Source: Clostridia bacterium
GTDB taxonomy: Bacteria; Bacillota; Clostridia; Christensenellales; Aristaeellaceae
Length of the DNA stretch: 38,444 nucleotides
NCBI GenBank assembly: GCA_024404245.1
Contig: JAKSQH010000012.1
Span: 1 to 38,444, forward strand
Direction of reading: 5' to 3'
Position 1 is the first letter of the stretch. Every line of letters starts with the position of its first letter. A program made the translations under genes and the position numbers. Below the pieces are notes generated by a model, which did not search any database, was not told the DNA's origin, and saw only the letters and a list, made by a program, of their open reading frames with translations. This document shows positions 33,200 to 38,444 of this stretch, piece by piece.

Positions 33200-34528
33200 T
33201 CAGTCAAAGCTGTAATAGATCCTCAGCGCGGATGTGTCCGCCTCGATTTCATATCCGGCAGCCCATTCCGGAATCATCGGAGCCAGCCGGTCCGCGGTCT
33301 GAATCATCCGGCGTATCTGCTGCCTGTCGCTGTCCGTCAGCGGATATCGGCCGTCCTTTCCCAAATCCTTCAGCCGGCAGAAAAGGAGAACGCCCTTTTC
33401 CGTATACAGCGGTTCACTGATTTCACCGGCAGCGCCGAGCGGATTGATGACCGCTTTCATCTCATCCGTCCAGACCTCGCTGTCCGGATGGAACAGATAG
33501 CCCGGTTCGCTGTCCCGGCTTCCGTCCTCCTCCGTGCTGTAAAGCCGGATCTGACTTTCAAAGGAGTCTCCTGATGAAAGATGCGCGCGGATCTCCGATA
33601 TCGTATCCCCGAGGCTCTCCGTGATGGCGGCGACGGCGGAATCGCGGCGGTCCCGCGCGGCATCCCGCGCGGAAAGCGCCCGGTTGTAGGCGTCCCGCTC
33701 CGCGGTCTGATCGGCATTGCCCAGAATCGCCACCCGCGCCAGCGTGTCGTAAGCCGACTGCAGGGCATCCTCCGCCTCCTTCAGCGCGGTCTCCGCCTCC
33801 GCGGCTTCATCCGTCAGCTCGCCCGCCGGGGGCAGCGGAAGCACGATATACTTGATGTAGAACATTCCCTCCGGCACATAGGCGCTGCTGCCGCCGCCAT
33901 ACAGGATCTCCTGCTCATACAGGGGTACGTTTCCCTCATAGCGCAGCCGGTCAGGCTCCACAAAATTGACATTGTAATATTCCAGAATCTCCTCATCCGT
34001 CACATTCTCCGGCGGGAAACAGTGATCCGCCACCCGCGCGCGCAGCACAAAAAACAGCTGTTCATCATACAGGGTATCCGTATCATAACCCAGCGCCTCA
34101 AAAGACCGGGTAATCTCCTCGTCCGAAAATTCCTGCCCGGGATAAGCCTCTTCCAGCTGCTCCCGCGCCTGCTGCCACAGCGCTTCATATTTTTCGCGCG
34201 CGGAAGCGCGGAGCAGCTCAAGCTCCTGATCCGTCAGGGTGTCCAGACCCCATTCCGCGGCCTTGTCCTCAATGACGGCGCGGGCAATGAAATAATCCAC
34301 GGCGCTGTCAATAAAATATTGCTCCGTCAGATCCTTCCGGTCCAGCCCGGACGCTTCATACGCGCTGACAATGGCAAGCGCGTTCTGGTTCAGATAGGTT
34401 TCCACAGTGCTCAGCGTATAGCGATGCTCACCGACACGGAGGATCACCGGATCCTCCGCCGCCGCGGCGTGCATCGCGAGGCACAGGATTATGCTGAAAA
34501 GGAGCACCGCGTACCGTGTTTTTCTCAT
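33200..34528 (-). CDS. SurA/PrsA-like extracytoplasmic foldase with split, degenerate parvulin domain (442 aa)
   Basis: A signal peptide (residues 1-24, AAAA/ED) has no lipobox cysteine, unlike classical PrsA. Residues about 28-190 form the helical SurA_N-type chaperone region (TYLNQNALAIVSAYEASG, EEILEYYNVNF). A parvulin-like fold starts at 222 (MFYIKYIVLPL), is broken by about 75 charged, Ala-rich helical residues (236-308), and resumes at 309-388 (ISEIRAHLSSGDSFESQIRLYS, GEISEPLYTEKGVLLFCRL). The two histidines that mark active parvulins, in the first and last strands, are not present, so isomerase activity is doubtful and a holdase role is more likely. It is the first gene of an operon with two wall proteins, which suggests a dedicated chaperone for them. 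AAAGGCGG lies about 10 nt upstream of the start. Confidence 0.82.
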   Translation of the reverse strand: MRKTRYAVLLFSIILCLAMHAAAAEDPVILRVGEHRYTLSTVETYLNQNALAIVSAYEASGLDRKDLTEQYFIDSAVDYFIARAVIEDKAAEWGLDTLTDQELELLRASAREKYEALWQQAREQLEEAYPGQEFSDEEITRSFEALGYDTDTLYDEQLFFVLRARVADHCFPPENVTDEEILEYYNVNFVEPDRLRYEGNVPLYEQEILYGGGSSAYVPEGMFYIKYIVLPLPPAGELTDEAAEAETALKEAEDALQSAYDTLARVAILGNADQTAERDAYNRALSARDAARDRRDSAVAAITESLGDTISEIRAHLSSGDSFESQIRLYSTEEDGSRDSEPGYLFHPDSEVWTDEMKAVINPLGAAGEISEPLYTEKGVLLFCRLKDLGKDGRYPLTDSDRQQIRRMIQTADRLAPMIPEWAAGYEIEADTSALRIYYSFD

Positions 34529-34597
34529 GACTGTGGCCCGCCTTTCGGAGAAAACAGAATCCCACTATATATAGCGTCTGATAATAATCCGTTTTAC

Positions 34598-34625
34598 ATT
34601 ATATAGTTCTCCGAATATTTGTCAA
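34598..34625 (-). promoter_or_regulatory. Sigma-A type promoter of the foldase-surface protein operon
   Basis: On the minus strand TTGACA (34625-34620), a 16-base spacer and TATAAT (34603-34598) are perfect consensus hexamers. They lie about 70 bases upstream of the foldase start codon. Confidence 0.85.
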
Positions 34626-34663
34626 TTCACCATACACAAAATAAACGAGAAACCGTTTTGCCA

Positions 34664-34692
34664 TTGCAAAACATTGCTCTTTATTGTATGAT
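34664..34692 (+). promoter_or_regulatory. Promoter of the double-glycine SH3b gene
   Basis: TTGCAA (34664-34669), a 17-base spacer and TATGAT (34687-34692) lie 43 bases upstream of the GTG start. The -35 is 39 bases from the -35 of the divergent operon promoter, so the two back-to-back promoters could be affected by one regulator. Confidence 0.75.
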
Positions 34693-34735
34693 GGCAATAT
34701 ACAGACAAATGAAAAAATGAAAGGAGCGATTTACC

Positions 34736-35011
34736 GTGGAAGATATCAAAGCGTTGGAACTCAATGACGCCGAACTGGATGAGGTCAGCGGCGGCGCCGG
34801 CAAAACCTCCGGCAACAAGATCAAAATCACAAGCTCCAACGGTGTCAACATCCGCAAGAAAGCGGAAAAAGGCGCTGAAATCATCGGTGTTGCCCATGTC
34901 GGCAGAACCTACAGCGTTCTCGGCAAAAGCGGCCATTATGTCAAGATCAGTGCCGGCGGCAAAGAGGGCTATGTCTACAACGGCGGCGCGAACTATTTCG
35001 TGTTTATCTGA
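34736..35011 (+). CDS. Double-glycine-leader SH3b microprotein (91 aa)
   Basis: Start is GTG at 34736 with AAGGAG 9-10 nt upstream. Residues 1-20 form a double-glycine leader: LNDAELDEVSGG puts Leu at -12, Glu at -8, Leu at -7, Val at -4 and Gly at -2 and -1, the pattern cut by C39-peptidase ABC exporters of class II bacteriocins and competence peptides. The mature 71 residues are an SH3b-type domain (GVNIRKKAEKGAEIIGV, YSVLGKSGHYVKI, KEGYVYNGG), a fold usually found as a wall- or peptide-binding module at the ends of hydrolases. There is no signal peptide, no cysteine and no catalytic domain. It has its own promoter and terminator and is divergent from the foldase operon. No exporter or immunity gene is in the window. 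It could be a bacteriocin-like effector, a wall-bound signal or a decoy for wall receptors; family combination is certain, role is not. Confidence 0.9.
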   Translation: MEDIKALELNDAELDEVSGGAGKTSGNKIKITSSNGVNIRKKAEKGAEIIGVAHVGRTYSVLGKSGHYVKISAGGKEGYVYNGGANYFVFI

Positions 35012-35035
35012 TCTACGGCAGGAGAATTTTGAAAA

Positions 35036-35084
35036 GCGGGGCAGTATCATCCGTCAGGGTGAAACTGCCCCGCTTCCGTTTTTT
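35036..35084 (+). terminator. Rho-independent terminator of the SH3b microprotein gene
   Basis: GCGGGGCAGT (35036-35045) pairs perfectly with ACTGCCCCGC (35064-35073), followed by TTCCG and six T (35079-35084). It lies 24 bases after the stop codon. Confidence 0.92.
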
Positions 35085-35097
35085 CCGGGAAAGGGGA

Positions 35098-35143
35098 TCG
35101 GCCTGCGGGCCGACCAAAGGGCTTTGCGATCTTTCGCAAGATC
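35098..35143 (+). other. Structured leader with alternative hairpins upstream of the DUF1015 gene
   Basis: TCGGCC-TGCG-GGCCGA (35098-35113) is a perfect hairpin. Next, TTGCGA-TCTT-TCGCAA (35124-35139) and GATCTT-TCGC-AAGATC (35128-35143) are two perfect hairpins that share bases and cannot form together. The rest of the gap to 35282 shows no gene and no convincing promoter; TAGAAT at 35211-35216 lacks a -35. I do not recognise a known riboswitch. Confidence 0.4.
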
Positions 35144-35282
35144 AACAGTCGCAGCGCATCGCGAACACGGAAAATACCGTAAAGCATACCGGCTTTCCGC
35201 TGAACTGTGATAGAATAGGGAAGCCGCGTATACGCCGCGGCATGAACAAACAGGAACCGTTGATGATGAAAGGATGATCCTC

Positions 35283-36545
35283 ATGGCTTTTGAAACCGTG
35301 GCCCTCCGCCCCGCCTCCATTCTGCTGCCTGACAGCTCCGTCAATCCTGAAACATGGGCGTGTGTGGCCTGCGACCAATATACATCCCAGCCTGAATACT
35401 GGGAAAAAGTGAAAACGCTCGTAGGCGATGCCCCTTCCACCCTGAAGCTGATGCTGCCGGAATGCTATCTGAAAGACAGCGCCTCCCTTGTGCCGAAGAT
35501 CCACGCCACCATGGCGGACTGCCTGCGGCAGGGTCTGCTCAAGCCCGCCGTTGATAACGGATTCATCCTGTGCGAGCGCACCGTTGCCTCAGGAACGCGC
35601 GTAGGTCTTGTAGCGACCGTTGACCTGGAGGAATATGACTTTGCCGCCGGTTCGCTGCCGCTTGTGCGCCCCACGGAGCAGACAATCGCCTCCCGGCTGC
35701 CCGCGCGCCTTACAATCCGCCGCGGCGCGCCGGTGGAACTGACGCATATCATGATTCTGATTGACGATCCGGACCGCACCGTGCTGGAGCCCCTGCGGAA
35801 CAGGAAAGACACCCTGCGCAAGCTGTATGACTTTGACCTGATGATGAACGGCGGTCATCTGGCCGGATACGCCGTGGAGAGCGACACGGACCTGCAGGCC
35901 GTTGACAGCGCCATGAAGGCCCTGAAGGAACGCCTCGGCGAGCATCCGATGCTGCTGGCCGTGGGCGACGGAAATCACTCCCTTGCCACCGCGAAGGCAT
36001 ACTGGAATGAGATCAGGGAAACGCTGACCGAAGAGGAGAGGCTGACCCATCCCGCGCGGTTTGCCCTGTGCGAGATTGTGAACATTCATGACGAGGCGCT
36101 GCTGTTTGAGCCGATTCACCGCGTGCTGACCGGCACCGACAAAGCCTCACTGTTCTTCGCCTGGGGCGAATGGGCAGCCGCACACGGGGAGAAGCTGAGC
36201 GCGAACGGGGAAGGCCACCGGTTTATCATGATCGACAGGAACGGGGAAGACACCGTTACCGTAAGGAACCCCGCCGGCGCGATCCCGTGCGAAACCGTAC
36301 AGAAGTTCCTGGATGACTATCTCGCGAAGCATCCGGAGACGGAAATCGACTATATCCACGGTGATGACTCACTGCGTTCGCTGTCCCGCGCGGAAGGCGC
36401 CGTCGGCTTCCTGCTCCCGGAGATCGACAAGCGTTCCTTCTTTGAGGATGTGAAGGTGCTGGGTGTGCTGCCCCGCAAGACCTTCTCCATGGGCGAAGCG
36501 GATGAAAAGCGCTTCTATATGGAATGCAAGACGCTTGAGAAATAA
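35283..36545 (+). CDS. DUF1015 family protein (420 aa)
   Basis: The start ATG at 35283 follows AAAGGA by 8 bases; an ATG three codons earlier falls inside that ribosome site. The protein is cytoplasmic and full length for DUF1015. Signatures are the N-terminal ALRPASILLP and VACDQYTSQPEYW (residues 28-40) and the family's central motif, here VGDGNHSLATAKAYW at 227-241, in place of the more common DGHHR form. The C-terminal part (GFLLPEIDKRSFFEDVKVLGVLPRKTFSM) is the expected ending. Family members are widespread in bacteria and archaea, often near central metabolism genes; I do not assign a reaction. It stands alone between the SH3b terminator and a hairpin shared with the convergent isomerase gene. 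Confidence 0.9.
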   Translation: MAFETVALRPASILLPDSSVNPETWACVACDQYTSQPEYWEKVKTLVGDAPSTLKLMLPECYLKDSASLVPKIHATMADCLRQGLLKPAVDNGFILCERTVASGTRVGLVATVDLEEYDFAAGSLPLVRPTEQTIASRLPARLTIRRGAPVELTHIMILIDDPDRTVLEPLRNRKDTLRKLYDFDLMMNGGHLAGYAVESDTDLQAVDSAMKALKERLGEHPMLLAVGDGNHSLATAKAYWNEIRETLTEEERLTHPARFALCEIVNIHDEALLFEPIHRVLTGTDKASLFFAWGEWAAAHGEKLSANGEGHRFIMIDRNGEDTVTVRNPAGAIPCETVQKFLDDYLAKHPETEIDYIHGDDSLRSLSRAEGAVGFLLPEIDKRSFFEDVKVLGVLPRKTFSMGEADEKRFYMECKTLEK

Positions 36546-36581
36546 GGTTTCGGCCTGCGGGTGTAAGGTGCAGAAGGTGTG

Positions 36582-36617
36582 AAAAAGCCCCTTCCGGCGG
36601 ATGCCGGAAGGGGCTTT
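36582..36617. terminator. Convergent hairpin terminator between DUF1015 and isomerase genes
   Basis: AAAGCCCCTTCCGGC (36584-36598) and its exact complement (36603-36617) make a 15-bp stem with a 4-base loop. On the minus strand it continues into five U, so it clearly ends the isomerase transcript; on the plus strand the U run is short (TTTGC), so it may be bidirectional but weaker. Confidence 0.88.
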
Positions 36618-36627
36618 GCAATTCAAC

Positions 36628-38112
36628 TTACGCCCAGGGATTCTCGGTGGGATAGGGAAGGTTCTTGGGCTGATTGTAGGCGATGTCCTGGATGCCCAGG
36701 TACTTGAACACCTCAAACAGCTGCTTCGCGCAATGGGCGAAAGCAACGGCGCCGTGATGCGGATAGCGCTTCTGCACCAGCACATGACGGTAGAAACGGT
36801 CCATCTCCGGGATGGCGAAAACGCCGATGCCGCCGAAGGACTGAGTCGCAACGGGCAGGACTTCGCCTTCCGCGATGTAGGAGCGGAGGTTGCCTTCGCT
36901 GTCGCACTGCAGGCGATAGAAGGTGATGGGGCTGGCGGCGATGTCGCCTTCCAGGGTGCCGCGGCTGATGTCGGGCTCGCTTCCTTCGGGCTCAAGCACA
37001 CGGTGCTGGATCAGCTGATACTTGACAGCGCGGTCCGCGCACATCTTGCAGCTGGGGGTGTTGCCGCAGTGGAAGCCCATGAAGGTCTCCGTGAGGCGAT
37101 AGTCAAACTTGCCCTTGATATCGGCGTCATAGATGTATTCCGGAACGCTGTTGTTGATATCGAGCAGGGTCACGGCGTCACCGGTCAGGCACGCGCCGAT
37201 GTATTCGCTGACGGCACCGTAGATATCCACTTCGCAGGCAACCGGGATACCGCGGCTGGCCAGACGGCTGTTGACGTAGCAGGGCTCAAAGCCGAACTGG
37301 GACGGGAAGGCGGGCCAGCACTTGTCGGCAAACACGACATACTTGCGGGCGCCCTTGTGATTCTCGGCCCAATCCAGCAGGGTCAGTTCAAACTGAGCCA
37401 TACGGGCGTTCAGGTCGGCATAGTACTTGCCTTCGCCCATTTCCTTGGCCATATCTTCGCAGATTTCGGGGATGCGGGGATCATTGGCATGCTCTTTGTA
37501 GCTGACCAGCAGATCCAGCTCGCTGTTCTCTTCGATTTCGATGCCCAGGTCATACAGGCCCTTGATGGGGGCGTTGCAGGCAAAGAAGTCCTGAGGACGG
37601 GGCCCGAAGGTGATAACCTTCAGATTCTTCAGACCGACGATCACGCGGGCGATCGGGATGAACTCGGCGATCTTGTCAGCCAGCTCATCGGCGTTGCCGA
37701 CGGGATATTCCGGAATGTAGCCCTTCAGATGGCGCATGCCCAGGTTGTAGGAGCAGTTCAGCATGCCGCAGTAAGCATCGCCGCGGCCGTTGATCATGTC
37801 GCCGTCACCCTCGGCAGCCGCGACGAACATCACGGGGCCGTCAAAGTACTTGGCAACCAGCGTTTCGGGAGTTTCAGGACCGAAGTTGCCCAGGAATACG
37901 CACGCGGCGTTGCAGCCCTTGGCGTTGAGCTCATCAACGGCCTTGAGCATATCTTTTTCATTCTCGACCGTGGTCTTGATCTCAACAAAATTAACTTTCA
38001 GCTTCTTGCACTTCTTCGCGATGGCGGCACGGCGCTTCTCGCTCAGAGCGATGGGGAAGCAGTCACGTGAAACAGCAACCAGACCGAGCTTGATGACCGG
38101 GATATTTTCCAT
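36628..38112 (-). CDS. L-fucose isomerase-family protein (494 aa)
   Basis: Start is ATG 38112 with GGAGGAG 8 nt upstream; the frame extends 25 codons further without a ribosome site and across the promoter. The sequence fits the L-fucose/L-arabinose isomerase superfamily: an N-terminal Rossmann-like part (VFLGNFGPETPETLVAKYF at 72-90, FVAAAEGDGDMINGRGDAY at 96-114), then candidate metal ligands E294 (ACEVDIYGA), D318 (LLDINN) and H452/H453 (HHGAVAF), in the order Glu, Asp, His used for manganese in FucI. It is shorter than E. coli FucI (about 590 aa). HCGNTPSCKMC (348-358) adds three close cysteines. Aldose-ketose isomerisation is expected; the sugar cannot be named, because no kinase, aldolase or transporter is adjacent. 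It is transcribed alone. Confidence 0.85.
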   Translation of the reverse strand: MENIPVIKLGLVAVSRDCFPIALSEKRRAAIAKKCKKLKVNFVEIKTTVENEKDMLKAVDELNAKGCNAACVFLGNFGPETPETLVAKYFDGPVMFVAAAEGDGDMINGRGDAYCGMLNCSYNLGMRHLKGYIPEYPVGNADELADKIAEFIPIARVIVGLKNLKVITFGPRPQDFFACNAPIKGLYDLGIEIEENSELDLLVSYKEHANDPRIPEICEDMAKEMGEGKYYADLNARMAQFELTLLDWAENHKGARKYVVFADKCWPAFPSQFGFEPCYVNSRLASRGIPVACEVDIYGAVSEYIGACLTGDAVTLLDINNSVPEYIYDADIKGKFDYRLTETFMGFHCGNTPSCKMCADRAVKYQLIQHRVLEPEGSEPDISRGTLEGDIAASPITFYRLQCDSEGNLRSYIAEGEVLPVATQSFGGIGVFAIPEMDRFYRHVLVQKRYPHHGAVAFAHCAKQLFEVFKYLGIQDIAYNQPKNLPYPTENPWA

Positions 38113-38158
38113 GGTTATGTCTCCTCCTTCAGTGTTGTATGCACAAATTGCTACGGTA

Positions 38159-38187
38159 AGAATAGCACGAACACGCCTTTCAGTCAA
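38159..38187 (-). promoter_or_regulatory. Promoter of the fucose isomerase-family gene
   Basis: On the minus strand TTGACT (38187-38182), a 17-base spacer and TATTCT (38164-38159) lie about 47 bases upstream of the start codon. No operator palindrome was noticed. Confidence 0.65.
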
Positions 38188-38302
38188 TCTTTTTCACTTC
38201 CAATTTACTCGCGCGTTCGTTCATTTTTCATCTGTTTGCCTGAAAGAGAAAAAAAGATTGACAAAAATTCTACAAATCAGATAAGAAAAGCAATCCATCC
38301 TA

Positions 38303-38331
38303 TTGCAAAAAAAAGCGAAAAAGGGTATCAT
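38303..38331 (+). promoter_or_regulatory. Promoter of the glyceraldehyde-3-phosphate dehydrogenase gene
   Basis: TTGCAA (38303-38308), a 17-base spacer and TATCAT (38326-38331) predict a start near 38338, about 40 nt before the ATG. A second candidate, TTGACA at 38258-38263 with GATAAG at 38280, lies upstream. Confidence 0.65.
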
Positions 38332-38377
38332 AATTGACGGTAACTGAATATACGACTAAATTAAGGAGGTCTTTCCC

Positions 38378-38444
38378 ATGGCTGTTAAAGTTGCTATCAA
38401 TGGTTTTGGCCGTATCGGCCGTCTGGCTTTCCGTCAGATGTTCG
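38378..38444 (+). CDS. gapA: Glyceraldehyde-3-phosphate dehydrogenase, first 22 codons
   Basis: AAGGAGGT lies 7 bases upstream of the ATG. The visible residues MAVKVAINGFGRIGRLAFRQ are the universally conserved first strand and glycine-rich NAD-binding loop (NGFGRIGR) of glycolytic GAPDH, which oxidises glyceraldehyde-3-phosphate with NAD and phosphate. The catalytic cysteine and the rest lie beyond the right edge. The perfect ribosome site fits high expression. Confidence 0.95.
   Translation, partial: MAVKVAINGFGRIGRLAFRQMF

Noticed and set aside
34622..35050. Minus-strand 142-codon frame over the SH3b gene
   Set aside because: It is antisense to a gene with its own promoter, ribosome site, domains and terminator.
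38113..38187. 25-codon N-terminal extension of the isomerase-family protein
   Set aside because: It runs across the promoter, has no ribosome site, and the ATG at 38112 has GGAGGAG at the right distance.

Overview
The window reads as a chromosomal segment of a Gram-positive, low-to-mid GC anaerobe of the Bacillota (Clostridia-like), probably a gut or rumen commensal. This is inferred from strong sigma-A type promoters, AAGGAGG-type ribosome binding sites, very large secreted proteins built from Cna-B/pilin-type domains with wall-sorting signals, and a fucose isomerase-family enzyme. I cannot name the species. No tRNA, rRNA, CRISPR array, insertion sequence or phage gene was recognised.

Bases 1-34528 are a surface-protein island, all on the minus strand. 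From upstream to downstream it holds a three-gene operon (SurA/PrsA-like foldase, 1875-aa wall-anchored protein, 1142-aa wall-anchored beta-helix protein), then a 3735-aa adhesin with a central BspA-type leucine-rich repeat array, then a 626-aa secreted zinc-ribbon-repeat protein, then a second giant adhesin (3330 residues visible, cut by the window edge). The two giants are paralogues with matching ends and stalks but different central modules: leucine-rich repeats in one, an AT-richer insert with a DnaJ-like CxxCxGxG zinc motif in the other. A block of about 360 bp (promoter, ribosome binding site and signal-peptide codons of the left giant) is duplicated upstream of the zinc-ribbon gene. 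There the coding part has decayed to a relic with two stop codons, while the promoter is intact.

Divergent from the foldase operon, on the plus strand at 34736-35011, is a 91-aa protein joining a textbook double-glycine export leader to an SH3b domain. I regard this as the most interesting item: a bacteriocin-style leader carrying a wall-binding-type domain, sharing a 207-bp intergenic region of two back-to-back promoters with a surface-protein secretion operon. No C39 peptidase ABC transporter is in view.

Bases 35012-38444 are ordinary metabolism: a DUF1015 protein (+), an L-fucose isomerase-family protein (-) converging on a shared hairpin terminator, and the first 22 codons of glyceraldehyde-3-phosphate dehydrogenase (+). 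Many long open frames exist opposite the giant genes; I treat them as codon-bias shadows.
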